Source: Gracilaria gracilis (taxonomy: Eukaryota > Rhodophyta > Florideophyceae > Gracilariales > Gracilariaceae). Taken from it: DNA of 64,000 bases. Location of the stretch: the NCBI GenBank assembly GCA_030374805.1, contig JARGSG010000228.1, positions 1 to 64,000 on the forward strand, read 5' to 3'. Position 1 is the stretch's first letter. The number at the start of each line of letters is the position of its first letter. The translations under genes and the position numbers were made by a program. This document shows, in pieces, positions 54,514-64,000 of the stretch. The notes beneath the pieces were generated by a model. It was not told the origin of the DNA. It saw nothing but the letters and a program-made list of their open reading frames with translations, and searched no databases.

Positions 54514-55493
54514 TCAGTCTCGAGACGACTGATCGGCGGGATTCATTGATACGCTTATGTGAACCGAGATGGGGTGCCGGTCGGCGGCAAGACATAGCGC
54601 GCGTAAATTTTGGGCCATGCAGTTAAGGGCGCTGCTGGAAGACCTGCCTTTTGACAGGGCACCAACGACCACGAGAAATTCGAAGGGAATTATTACTCTT
54701 TTTCCGTTGATTCGCTTTGATTTAAGCCCACGGAGAGCAAGAAGCGCTGTTCGTTTTTCCAGTATGTTAATATGCTCGCTTCGTTCCCCAGCGTGAGCGA
54801 AGGCCGTAGTCCACGAAGAAGATTTCACAAAGTCCTCGATATGTTTTTTCGTAGCGCAGTGTGCAGGAGAGACTGGCGAGGTTAGTTCCCCGTTTGAGTG
54901 CATCAATGTATCATCGAGAGAGGGGGTGGACATTCTAGAACTTGACGTGACTTCCGAGAGGTGATGCGTTGTATGGGCGGGGTTCGTTATGTACAAGACG
55001 GAACCTTTGCAAAGAGAGGCATCAAAAGCGATACAGCGTTCGACAAGGTCGTTGCGGGGAAGAAGCGCGAGAGAGGCAGGAGACTTGCAATGTTCTCTAT
55101 CTGGATAGCAGCTTTTCGTTCTGTTACTGCATTCGACGAATGTGCATGGAGGAGGCGGTAACAGTCAAAGAGAGCTGAGAGGATCGGGTGGTTACCGAGC
55201 GCGAGGCAGACTATCTTGCCCAAAAGCTGTTCAAGGTGGGTTTCCTCGTGGACGGGCAGCCTTTTGGTTACGTTGAAACTCTGGGCGAACAAGTTGGCGT
55301 GCGATATGACTGCGGAGAGCTTGTTGTCGGGGAGAGCGATAATGCGCTGACAGAAATCCCATATCCAGCCTATCAATTTGATTGACTTTGTCTCGACATA
55401 GCCCAGAGGAGCTGATTTTGTCATTTTGATAGGGAGCCTGCGGTCTAAGGGGATATTTCTTATGTGAAGCTGGATCGCTTTAACTTCTGCTGG
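54514..55493 (-). pseudogene. DIRS reverse transcriptase C-terminus and RNase H
   Basis: The first ORF part (55493-54987) has KSIKLIGWIWDF, then LPDNKLSAVI and LEQLLGKIVCLALGNHPI, which is the RT thumb region following the FLG motif. The second (54996-54514) has EHINILEKRTALLALRGL, then a region aligned with DNxTxVxYI, and SVHISVSMNPADQSSRD. These are DIRS RNase H motifs with the D..SR end. The two ORFs are in different frames. Residues coded beyond 55493 belong to the copia LTR and are not part of this protein. Confidence 0.7.
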
Positions 55494-55724
55494 TGTGGCG
55501 CAAGGTGCGCGGTTGACAGGTTGAATAAAATGAAAGCTTGATGTTGGTGGCTGAGTGTGTGTGCTCGTCAAAAAAGAGTTGCCTCTCTGTCTTTACCTTT
55601 TATACTACTCTACGACTACTCCTAGGAGGACAAAGACAGCCTGTCTACGTCTGTAGTTACCCGTTGCAGTAGTCTCCTGAGAGGTGCCACCCCGGCAGGC
55701 GGGCTGGCGCCTTATATGGCTACA
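55494..55724 (-). repeat. copia 3' LTR
   Basis: Minus-strand start TGTAGCCATATAAGG, end GCGCCACA. A TATAAAAGG promoter box lies at 55597-55605 (minus). The partner is 62043-62273. Confidence 0.92.
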
Positions 55725-55738
55725 TTCGTTCTCTTTCT
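55725..55738 (-). promoter_or_regulatory. copia polypurine tract
   Basis: On the minus strand AGAAAGAGAACGAA directly precedes the LTR start TGTAGCC, the expected site for plus-strand priming. Confidence 0.7.
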
Positions 55739-55768
55739 AACCAAGATTATTTTGTAAACCATAATTAA

Positions 55769-58700
55769 TTAAATGTTCCAATCTGTAACAACCCACTGCT
55801 CCGTCGGATGCTCAACTTTGTTGTAAATTGATATGTTTTCAAAAACATTATTCTTAGTCAACTTAGTGAATTTATCTGACGAATTATATTCAGAGCGAAG
55901 AAAACCAACGTCTGAAATTTCATGATGGTCATAAGATTCTCTCACAGAGCTTGTATCAATGGGCAAACGCTTTCCAGCAGTCTCAGATGACTTTGTGATC
56001 ACATTAAAAAGACTCATTGATTCCGTGAACATCTTGATCGGAATATCCCTTCCAGGTATACGTGCTAGATCATTCTTCAAAGTAAAACCATTATCAAATG
56101 CGTCTGCAAAGGCATACACATCACCTCCCGATACAGATCTCACAACACTGCGACTCGTGTAGCTTTTGAATTTAACAATATTGCAATTGTTGTACTTATC
56201 AGCGAGTAAGATGATATATCCCAGTTGGGATTTAAGATCATCATTATTAGCAAACGAAGAGTCACTATATATCCTAATGTGTAGTGATTCTCAATCCAGG
56301 TTTACGAACTTCATGTAAAGCGGATCAGCGCTCTTGATCTGCTTAATCGTTTTGTTCATTCTTTTCCCATCTTTTATGGTAAACTTGTCTGCGGTAATTT
56401 GTGCACATTCGTTCACCTAAAAGGAAATGTGTGGGTAGGAATAAACAAGCCAAGCTAATTGTGCTATCTTGGAACGAAACTCTGTGTAGCTTCCTGAGTC
56501 ATTGAGCGGGAGTAGCCTGTTCAAAAAGTTCTTCTGATGAATTACATAACTTCCTTTTCCAATTTCAACTTGTATTCCAGCGAACTTGAAACTATCCATT
56601 TCCCTTTCTCGGTATTCAAAACGTTCCAACGTTTTCTCACTAATGTGAAGAAATTCTTCGTCTCCAGTGATGATTGAATCGTCGACGTAGGATCCAAGTA
56701 GTCCAATTAAGGCGTCGTGCTTGCGTTTGTGAAACGCGGAAATGTCTCCTTTCATTGGGTTCATTTGGAGACCGTCACGGATGTGATCCATGATGGTTAC
56801 ATTCCAGTAATCGCTAGCGTCTGGTAAACCGTAGAGAGGTTTAATTAATTGAAGCATAGTTCCTTCGGTTGAATTCATTTCCTTAGGAGGTTTCAAGTAC
56901 ACTTTTCTTGCTAGATTCTGACTGCTTTGTATATACGCCTGAGTGACGTCATGGCTCCATACTTTCCAACCGATAATCGCTGCGATTGATAAAATAATGC
57001 GAACTTGTACTATGCCTTACTGTGGTGGCATTATGTATTTAGCAATTCTGATCTTTATCAGAAACGCCTTGAACTACGAGTCGAGCTTTGAAGAGTTCAT
57101 CAGGGGTACCGGGATTCTTAATTGAATAAACGAACCTGGATCCAATGATATTGGCGTTGTTTGGTACTTCAGATTTACTAACTTTCTTCCAAGTTCCTCG
57201 TTTCACTAATCCTTCAGTTTCCTTTTTCTTGGCTTTCTAGAATCCAGGAGAGTCTTTATGGGGGTCCTTTGGTTTCAGAACTTCAGTTATAAATGTATTG
57301 AATTGAGAGAAGCAGTAACTGAGTAAATGCTCCATGGTATTCGGTACTGATTTGGGCTTCTCTAATTGTTCATTATAGTTTTCGTTTACGTATGGATCAG
57401 ATTGATGAACGTTATGTTGTACTTCCCCATTCTCTTTCTGAACGAAAATCTGCTTGCCTTCAATACGGGTGACTTTGAAGGGTCCTGTCCAGTTTGGGGT
57501 TACGTTTTCTCGAAAGATGAGTACCATTTCACCGGGAATGTAGTCATGTTGAACTGCTTCTGGTAGACGTGAGTCCAGGGCAGTTTTCGAACGTAGTTCA
57601 TTTGAAATGATTTCCATTTCTTAACGAGCGGTTAACAGAGCTTGCATGCGCTCTTCCTGGTCTCGCAGTTGACTGTGAATGCCTGGGAAACGGAAAAGAA
57701 CTCCAAAAACGAGAAGGGATGGGACGAGGTCTTCAGAGTTGATGGTATCGTTCATAGCTTTGACAGCTGTAGCGAGAATGAGATCATCATTTTCAATATC
57801 TGCATCGTATTTAATTTTGTTAAAGATAAGACGTAGGGGTGCGTGATAACGGTTACCGGCACCGATTGAGTTATGGCTTTCCACGCCAGAAAGGCGAAAG
57901 TCAATACCAAACTCATCCAGTTTGTGTTTCCACTTCGGCGAAGTGAAAACAGATCCTTCATCACAACGGATCGATTCCGGGTATCCAGTGTAAACCTGAG
58001 CCCAACAGTTGAGAACAGTATTCCATATATCATCCAGTGATTGTCCTTCGAGGAATCGGGTGGCACCGAAGTGTGTGTGAATATCAACTACATATATAAC
58101 ACGGCTTTCTTATTAATTGTGAATACGTCTATAGCTAGATCCTGGTTGGAGATTACACCATGTGGAAATGAAACGCAAAAGCGCTGTGGTACTGGAGTGA
58201 AACGTTGACACGTCTGAGAAGCTTTGCTAATGGAACTAAGCAATTCTCTTGTCTCTTTGTTTGCTTCTTCTGGTTTAGCTCGTTTGAGGAGATTAAAGAG
58301 CTTTTCCACCGATGGATGATAGAAGTGAAGATGGAAACGACGTAGTTCACTTTTGCTGAATAACGTTTGGAACTCATTCATTTCGAGATAGATGTGTCCC
58401 ATTTTACGTGTCAAAGGCATTTCGCATCCATTCTTGCACACCAACAGGTTGTCGACATTGTTGGCGTAAATCTTTTCTCGATCAAGGAAGTCTAGACCAA
58501 GTAGAAAGGGAATATCGCAATCAATAACGTCGACCGTTAGCTTTGTGTTGCGTCCTTGCGGTGCAAAACTTCGGATGGGGATTTGAGCAATGCAGTTAAA
58601 AGTGTTGTCTCCCAAACGGAACAGAATGTTGCTCTTGCGTTTCTTCATTTCGATACCGTATTTGGTATAATACGCTTTAGCTTGCTTATGACCAATGACA

Positions 58701-58861
58701 GATCGTTGTGTACCAATATCGAGACATCCACCATTAAATTCCTCATTACAAGAGAATTCCAACTCATCCTTTGATACCAAAAAGCACGTAAATTTGCGTT
58801 TCAAATACCTTCGAAGTTTATGTGCCGTACCTTTTGGAACACTGTGAAGTTTGCGGTTCAA
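55769..58861 (-). pseudogene. pol: copia pol: protease, integrase, RT, RNase H
   Basis: The minus-strand frame changes near 58088, 57237 and 56417. Protease: CLDIGTQRSVIG at the active site (DIG for the usual DSG/DTG) and PFLLGLDFLD. Integrase: a His/Cys zone (FHLHFYHPSVEKL), first Asp LAIDVF, second Asp IRCDEGSVF, and SHNSIGAGNRYH, where related enzymes have Glu in GxGERYH; here Asn stands in its place. A TGPFKVTRIEG block ends it. RT: MYLKPPKEMNSTEGTMLQLIKPLYGLPDASDYW and the catalytic YVDD (SYVDDSIITGD, about 56690). RNase H: RIYSDSSFANNDDLKSQLGY, AFADAFDNG. Several in-frame stops. The replaced Glu would abolish integration. Confidence 0.85.
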
Positions 58862-58948
58862 TGCATCTTTGCGAGTTTGGCCAAAGTCCAGAGAGGAGGT
58901 GGAGTTGTCGATGTCAAATTGCGTGTAGCAAGTCTTGAAAGGATCGGG

Positions 58949-60770
58949 CTATTCGCCAATGATTTCGTCGGAGTCAGAATGTCCTTCATCATTATCCTCT
59001 AAGGCATCATCGGGCTCATCCTTAGTTTCGAAGAATGTGGTCGGGTCTTCAAAATCTGATTCATCCTCACCACCATCCTGGGTTTGAGTGCATAGCTCGT
59101 ACAATACGTGTTTGAGGGCTTTGTTCTGTGAGTTGAATTTACCAGAACGTTGAAGGTGTTGTACCTTACGGGAGGCGACTGTTGCAAGATCCTGGGGGTG
59201 CCTACAATTTCTAATTACGTGGCCTTCTTCACCAAATCCAAAGCAAATTACAATCTTGCGGAAGCGATAATTGTTTCGATAGTTCTTTCGATTATGCTTG
59301 AATCGACCGTAACGAACGGGAGGACCAGAATTGTAATTTGTGTTGAACCTTTTGGACTTGGATGAGGAACCAAATGGGTTGGTTTCCTTCCGAGCTATCT
59401 TCTCTTCATTCTCACGTGGGATGGCACATTTTAATTGGGTGTAGAACTCTTGGAAATTGAGTTTTTCAGTATCCAAACGTGCAATAGGGAGAGTCGCCCA
59501 AGTGTTGCCGACAACGGCCTTACGGAGAAATCCAATACAACAGGCTTCAGACTGACAATGAGCAGGACCTTGCGGTGCCAGTTTAGAAATGTCAGCTTCA
59601 AGGGTTTCCAAAGTCTTGGTACTGCTGCCTTCGTTTTTCTCGTAACTTTCAAAACGGATGCCATTAAATTCGTTTTCAATTCGCTTCTTTCGTGCAGTAG
59701 AATTGCATTGGTTTTCCATTAGGTCGTTTTCCATATCTAGGAAATCAACACGATCGAATATATTTTGCAAGAAAAATCGCTTAGCCGTGTCAGGAAGGAT
59801 ATGGTGCACAAAAGAAATTTGCCTATCCGAGGGAACATCGTAGTCAATGAGGGCTAATTTGTATTCCCTAAAGAATTCTCCCCATGATTCACCAATTGCT
59901 CCGGAAAATTTAGAGGATTTGTCTTTGAAGCGCATTGCCACACTGTGTGCTAATTTAGAGTTATTAGCCTTTGAATCATTCCAATTGGGAGGTGGTCCTG
60001 AGAAGTTCGAGGATGAGTTCGAATATGTATGGTGCTGACATGCGCAGGTTCTTCAGGAGGGTAGTTGGTGGTGGGAGGGATTGTATCAGTGGAGGGGGGT
60101 CAACAAGGCGGAAAGGAATAGGATTCTCAACAGGCAGTTGTGCATGTGGTGAAAGAATCGCTTGTGAGTCGTCAAGTAATTTCAAAGCGGTATTAATATC
60201 ATCATGGTTGATATAAATTGTCTGAGCAAGACGAGGGAGTATACGGTTTGAATGACTGGACAGGTTTCCACCAAGTCGATTAATTAACCTACCCAAAGAG
60301 CTGAATAGATTCAGATGGTGAGTTAATTCATGCTGAAACAATTGTTCTGGTGTGAAATCATTGCGAAGTTCTCGAACAATTTGATTTCCGCTGAGGTTTG
60401 GAATATCCAGTTGATAGGATCGAATAGCTTCCCAGAGATTACGCTGTGGTTGATTGTGTATGTTCAAATGTTCCCCGAATAGGTTTGCACGAATATTTGA
60501 TGGCCCATATTGAGAGCGTAGGGGAATTAATGATCCCGGAGGAGGACAGGGTGAGTGAAGCGGTTGATTGGGGGTTGTAACCAGAGAAAGAGTGGAATGA
60601 AGATGAATCGAGACGTTGTTCGTAGGTATCGGGGAACTAGACGGGTCCATGGTACGGTTGATAGAAGTTCTTGAAGAAGCTTCTGGATTGGAAGGCCCGG
60701 GGTTCGAAGTCCATCGATGGATCCTGAATTGGTTTGCCGACCGGTTAGGTTTTCTTCTCCTGCCTGCCAC
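58949..60770 (-). pseudogene. gag: copia gag, two frames
   Basis: An N-terminal part (60770-59976) is Pro/Ser/Asn-rich and then helical (LFQHELTHHLNLFSSLGRLINRLGG). A second ORF (59941-58949) has the capsid-like part (SWGEFFREYKLALIDYDVPSDRQ) and a zinc knuckle written CFGFGEEGHVIRNC. The normal knuckle is C-x2-C-x4-H-x4-C, and its second Cys is Phe here. The C-terminus is acidic (DESDFEDPTTFFETKDEPDD). The two ORFs are adjacent but out of frame. A stop precedes the protease, which is in the same frame as the second ORF. Confidence 0.75.
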
Positions 60771-61130
60771 TTGTTCCTCGGAGGGGCACTTGGGGTCTTT
60801 GAGCGAAGAACAGGAGGGGTTTGACGATCAAAAACCATATTTGAAATGTTCAAGTTTTGGTCTAATAAAAAATCTAATTTCAAAAAAATGTTCAAGAAAT
60901 ATATTAATATACTATGAAATTTTCAAAATATTGGCTAATTTTAAATTATTGGGCTATAATTTATTTTATTCTTTAATGATTCTTGTAATTTTTGTTAAGT
61001 TTTGATGGGTTTTATGCTTTTTATTTGGGTTTTCGTGGTTTTGTGAAAGGGTTTATATAGAAAGCTAGAATAAATAGCTAGAATAAATAGAGAAAGTATT
61101 TGTATTGCTAAATGTTTAAGAAAGGCTAAT
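60771..61130. other. AT-rich leader segment between zinc-finger ORF and gag
   Basis: A very T-rich plus strand with AATAAATAG-type repeats (GCTAGAATAAATA twice near 61.07-61.09 kb). No ORF. Part of the copia internal region. Confidence 0.5.
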
Positions 61131-61700
61131 TTACTTAAGCTTATTCACAACAATTCGGTGGCGGCTGCCTGAGCGGTAGCGGTCCAAGTCGATCTTCGTA
61201 ATAAATCCCTGCCCACAAGGTCCGCACGACCTCTGCTCCACTGGGACGGTCCAGTGTGTGTAAGCTTGATGCTTACGGCCCTTCAAGTGCACCCTGTGTG
61301 TCGCTTTAGTATGGCTGACAGCGCCGCAGTCGCAAGTAAACATTTTCTTATTTTTTACTTTTCGCTTTTGCTTGGCGATTGCCACGCGTTCAATCTGTAT
61401 TGCAGCGCCGGCGTCGACTCGCTGTATGCGACGTGGGGGTGACAGAAAGGCTGCAGGGGTACTGTAGGGGTGTAACGCGCCGTGTTGAACCGGCAACAAT
61501 GCGGAGAAGGGACGGATGTGTCTCGATGCGCCGTGGCACGTGCCAGCAGTACGACGAATGCGCGAGCGGGGTGGGGGCGGTAGCACGGTGACCTTCGAAA
61601 GCCGTCGTTGTTTCCGGACGGGGTGGACCACGTGGGGGTGAGGGGGCGGACGCTGCGACGTACGGTCCAGGAGAGGTGGGACCGGTGTGAACGGGTGCAT
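61131..61700 (-). CDS. Zinc-finger ORF in the copia leader (189 aa)
   Basis: The minus-strand ORF lies between the 5' LTR and gag, in the sense direction of the element. The C-terminal 70 residues hold two U1/matrin-type fingers. The first is FTCDCGAVSHTKATHRVHLKGRKH (Cys-x-Cys-x12-His-x5-His). The second begins CGPCGQGFITK and ends GSRHR, with Tyr in place of the first His. The N-terminal part is Pro/Arg-rich without a motif. Such fingers bind double-stranded RNA or DNA. An ORF before gag is not part of the usual copia plan, so it may be captured host sequence or an accessory gene. The start codon is uncertain, and the supported domain begins near residue 120. Confidence 0.5.
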   Translation of the reverse strand: MHPFTPVPPLLDRTSQRPPPHPHVVHPVRKQRRLSKVTVLPPPPRSRIRRTAGTCHGASRHIRPFSALLPVQHGALHPYSTPAAFLSPPRRIQRVDAGAAIQIERVAIAKQKRKVKNKKMFTCDCGAVSHTKATHRVHLKGRKHQAYTHWTVPVEQRSCGPCGQGFITKIDLDRYRSGSRHRIVVNKLK

Positions 61701-62042
61701 CAGACGGGGCGGGTGACAGGCAGAGCGGGGAGGGTGTTGTAGGGCAGTAGCAGTTGACCTTCACGTAGGGAACGACTTCGACGGCTTCCAAGTCCAAGAC
61801 AGCAGGGTATGGAGGAGTCCCCGGAGGGGAAGAATACTCCGAAGAGGAGGACGCTGGGTAGGAAAACGTAGGGTTAGTCCGCAGTCGTAACGAGTGTTTT
61901 GAGCAGCAAAACTTACTTTAAACTCTTTTTCTAATAGACAGCATGTTGGAACGCAGTAGAAGTTACTATAGGTAAACTTTTACTGGGTAGGAGCAGACTG
62001 CAGATTAGGCTCGGTGCGCAGAAATGCGGCTTTATTCGCGAA
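61701..62042. other. copia leader downstream of the 5' LTR
   Basis: The minus strand after the LTR reads TTCGCGAATAAAGCC, the primer-binding region. It lacks the usual TGG start, so the primer is not the 3' end of an ordinary tRNA, or the site has mutated. No ORF beyond the N-terminus of the zinc-finger frame. Confidence 0.4.
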
Positions 62043-62273
62043 TGTGGCGCAAGGTGCGCGGTTGACAGGTTGAATAAAATGAAAGCTTGATGTTGATGAC
62101 TGAGTGTGTGTGCTCGTCAAAAGAGAGTTGCCTCGCTTTCTTTACCTTTTATACTACTCTACCACTACTCCTAGGAAGACAAAGACAGTCTGTCTACGTC
62201 TGTAGTTACCCGTTGCAGTAGTCTCCTGAGAGGTGCCACCCACGCAGTTGGGCTGGCGCCTTATATGGCTACA
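62043..62273 (-). repeat. copia 5' LTR
   Basis: 231 bp, same length as the 3' copy. The TATAAAAGG box at 62145-62153 (minus) would drive the element transcript. GCTGG follows at 62274. Confidence 0.92.
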
Positions 62274-63290
62274 GCTGGTTTCCAGCCCGCAAAGATAACG
62301 TTAACTTCACCGATGATGTGTAGAAGCAACGCGTAGCCGTTTGAGAGAATATGATAGGCAGCTGATGAGGTCAATGAAGCCAGAGAGTTCCGGTACTGAG
62401 CGGAAAGCGCTGGCTTGAGTCAGCGGAACGAGTCCCAAATTGCCGCGGAGACCTTGTGGTGGGCAATGTGCACAGCCCACTTGAAACCCATCGGGAGCGT
62501 CCGTTGAAAGGGACGGAGCAGTTCTCTCTATCTTAGCCTACGGCCAAAGATTTAGGTCAGGCTTTGCTCCAAAGTCCCAGGGAGATTGCCGAAAGATGCT
62601 GCTTGGAAACGAAAGAGGTTCGCTAGCCAAGGAGGAAGCTTTATGTTGTGGAACGTATATTCAATGTCAAGGAATATTGAAGATAGAGGCACGCCAGTCT
62701 GGCAGATCGTTTTGAAGAGATCGGGGGTCGGGGGAGTAGTGTAAGAAGGGTCCGGCAAATGGGCGTTTTGCTCCATTGGCTAGCTGATTAGGCGTTGCGC
62801 CGTTTCGGGTTTCGAAATGGCGATGAGGGAGATCGTGAGAAAGTTTCGCAGCCTGGTCTGGGCCTTTATCTCTCGAGAGACGGAGGCCCACGCGAGCTTT
62901 CTGGAATCATGCATTCTCTCTGGAATCAGAGCGTAGTTCTTAGGTGAGCACGAGGGCTTTGGCGGCTGGAGAGGAGCTCAGATTGCTGTTTTGTGAAGCG
63001 GTAGCACGAATTATTTGGTCCTTGAAACGTTGAAGAGCTTTTTGCGACTTCAGGGAAAGGTGATGCTCCTAGGGATACCGGAATTGGGAAGGGCGTGTTT
63101 TGGGAGGATCAAAGAGCTCCGGTCGCATGAAGACAAAGGAACCAGATAGAGAGTGCGGCAATAGGGTGACGTCGAATGGGATCAGTTTTCCATTTTGATA
63201 TGGCAGGGAGACTTCGAGAGCTTGAGAAGCTGGGGGGGAAGGGGAGGGATCTATGGCGTGCTGGAGCAATCATCGACGAACGTAGTCAAT
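62274..63290 (-). pseudogene. DIRS reverse transcriptase N-terminal part (other side of the copia insertion)
   Basis: The minus-strand sequence approaching 62279 ends in FAGWKPA, in frame with AEVKAIQLH on the far side of the copia element, once one copy of GCTGG is discounted. Upstream, LDIEYTFHNIKLPPW (about 62640-62680) is RT motif A, and LPMGFKWAVHIAHHK (about 62460-62500, shifted frame) is motif B. The catalytic motif is decayed (HIIGEVNVIFAG where YxDD is expected). An earlier ORF (63269-63069) has IPFDVTLLPHSLSGSFVFMRPELFDPP. Stops and shifts are frequent, so this DIRS copy was probably dead or old. Confidence 0.65.
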
Positions 63291-63320
63291 GCAGACTTTT
63301 TGAGACTTAGATATATTCAC

Positions 63321-63531
63321 TGTAATAGTGTGGCACTCACACTCTATTTGAAAACAACAACAATGACTTTACAAAATGACAGACCAGGAAGCTGGCTGAA
63401 CTATCACGAGAACAATCGGAGTTGCAGCTATATAGAGACTAAGCGGTTTTAGTTTGAATCCATGATTCAAACTACACACCAGTATGCGGTCTTGTTCAAA
63501 TCATGACCGTTCTACGTCCCATTATATTACA
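63321..63531 (-). repeat. gypsy-3 3' LTR, 211 bp
   Basis: The ends are mirrored (TGTAATA...TATTACA), as LTRs often are. On the minus strand the purine-rich AAATGGGAGGTGAA directly precedes it and overlaps the pol stop. TTCAC (63316-63320) would be the target duplication if it recurs beyond the window. Confidence 0.75.
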
Positions 63532-63532
63532 T

Positions 63533-63999
63533 TCACCTCCCATTTGAACTTGTTGTCCGCGACAAGTTCTCAAATTTCCTTATGAGGTCCTTACAATTCT
63601 GAAGCTTAGATTTGTGTTTCCATATTGGGTCTTCTACACTTTCTCCTTCAAACTGAACCAAATAGAATATTTTACGTTTTTGCTTCTTCTTGTCAAGTAC
63701 GGCAATGACCTCTTGTTCCACATTTTCTTCTGCATCAATTACGACTAAAAGCGGTCCATCTTCATTCTTTCTTCTGTGAAACCGTTTTAGTCGCGAAACA
63801 TGAAACACGTTGTGAGCTCTCTTCATGCCCGGTGGTAGTTCGATTTTGTACTTGATAGGACCCCGGACTTCTAGAACGGCAAACGGTCCCAAGAAATTTG
63901 GCTGCCACTTCTGTCCCGTTCCTGAACGCTGCGAAATTTCTGTCCTCTCCGATTTCAATAGAACTAAATCTCCAACTTAAAACTGCACATCTCTTCGCT
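63533..63999 (-). pseudogene. pol: gypsy-3 integrase C-terminus and chromodomain (runs off the window)
   Basis: Minus-strand ORF of 141 codons plus upstream frame VGDLVLLKSE after a TAA near 63978. WQPNFLGPFAVLEVRGPIKYKIELPPGMKRAHNVFHVSRLKRFH is the GPF/Y integrase C-terminal module. EVIAVLDKKKQKRKIFYLVQFEGESVEDPIWKHKSKL is a chromodomain with the aromatic and V-x-F/W-x-G core. It ends with TGA at 63533, next to the LTR. It belongs to a different chromovirus family from gypsy-1 and gypsy-2. Confidence 0.85.
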
Positions 64000-64000
64000 T

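Larger units (their letters stand above)
52700..55493 (-). mobile_element. DIRS-like retrotransposon, 3' part (RT end, RNase H, tyrosine recombinase)
   Basis: Minus-strand order is RT C-terminus, RNase H, tyrosine recombinase, then a tandemly repeated 3' region. This is the DIRS/Ngaro layout, which uses a tyrosine recombinase instead of an integrase. The 5' part continues at 62274-63290 on the other side of the inserted copia element. Confidence 0.75.
55489..62278 (-). mobile_element. Complete Ty1/copia-type retrotransposon nested in the DIRS element
   Basis: Two 231-bp LTRs (55494-55724, 62043-62273) start TG and end CA and are flanked by a perfect 5-bp target duplication GCTGG (55489-55493, 62274-62278). 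The internal order on the minus strand is zinc-finger ORF, gag, protease, integrase, reverse transcriptase, RNase H, polypurine tract. Integrase before RT is the copia order. Length with LTRs is 6,780 bp. I count about 12 LTR differences by eye (roughly 95% identity), so the insertion is old enough for its ORFs to have broken. Confidence 0.9.

Noticed and set aside
54296-54595. 99-codon minus ORF below the DIRS RNase H
   Set aside because: Out of frame with both neighbours and without a motif. Probably part of the broken region between RNase H and recombinase.
1-64000. tRNA, rRNA or other structured RNA genes
   Set aside because: No convincing cloverleaf, A/B box pair or rRNA block was seen on reading. 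A covariance-model search could still find some.

Overview
This is a stretch of eukaryotic nuclear DNA that consists mostly of transposable elements, many nested in one another and most decayed. Three genes have short spliceosomal introns (59-122 nt), there is a centromere-type histone H3, and the elements are chromodomain Ty3/gypsy, Ty1/copia, DIRS-like, LINE and KDZ-type. The sparse introns, the element mix and a fragment resembling type II 3-dehydroquinate synthase make a red alga (florideophyte type) my best guess. That is an inference, not something the sequence proves.

Layout. 1-5.7 kb: the 3' end of a tyrosine-recombinase-like ORF, one unknown 249-aa ORF and mostly unreadable DNA. 5.7-11.8 kb: a minus-strand chromodomain Ty3/gypsy element (gypsy-1). 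12.2-19.8 kb: a plus-strand KDZ-type DNA transposase with broken frames, followed by two minus-strand genes, a long coiled-coil protein and a SET-domain protein. 20-23.5 kb: two intron-containing genes of unknown function and several foldback sequences. 24-28.3 kb: GC-rich DNA with 16-19 bp tandem repeats and a stray insulysin-like peptidase fragment. 29.3-31.9 kb: a small host-gene island with a spliced unknown gene, a 3-dehydroquinate synthase II fragment and the CENH3 candidate. 33.0-39.6 kb: a 5'-truncated chromodomain gypsy (gypsy-2) with a long antisense gene between pol and its 3' LTR. 40.0-41.1 kb: a foldback element. 41.2-47.2 kb: a second cargo cluster with a DNA methyltransferase-SET gene, a paralogue of the coiled-coil gene and two unknown ORFs. 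47.7-52.6 kb: LINE remnants around a second tyrosine-recombinase-like gene. 52.7-63.3 kb: a DIRS-like element split inside its reverse transcriptase by a Ty1/copia element with 231-bp LTRs and a perfect 5-bp target duplication. 63.3-64 kb: the 3' end of a third chromodomain gypsy.

The most notable pattern is that two separate regions (12-20 kb and 41-47 kb) share two unusual gene families, a SET-domain protein and a coiled-coil protein with a PRCP...MRAYT block. In one region they lie beside a KDZ transposase, in the other beside or fused to a DNA methyltransferase. This suggests a family of large cargo-carrying transposons whose cargo acts on chromatin or DNA modification. All copies here are broken, so the window shows relics of such a system rather than a working one. 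Family assignments come from reading motifs by eye. No database search was possible.
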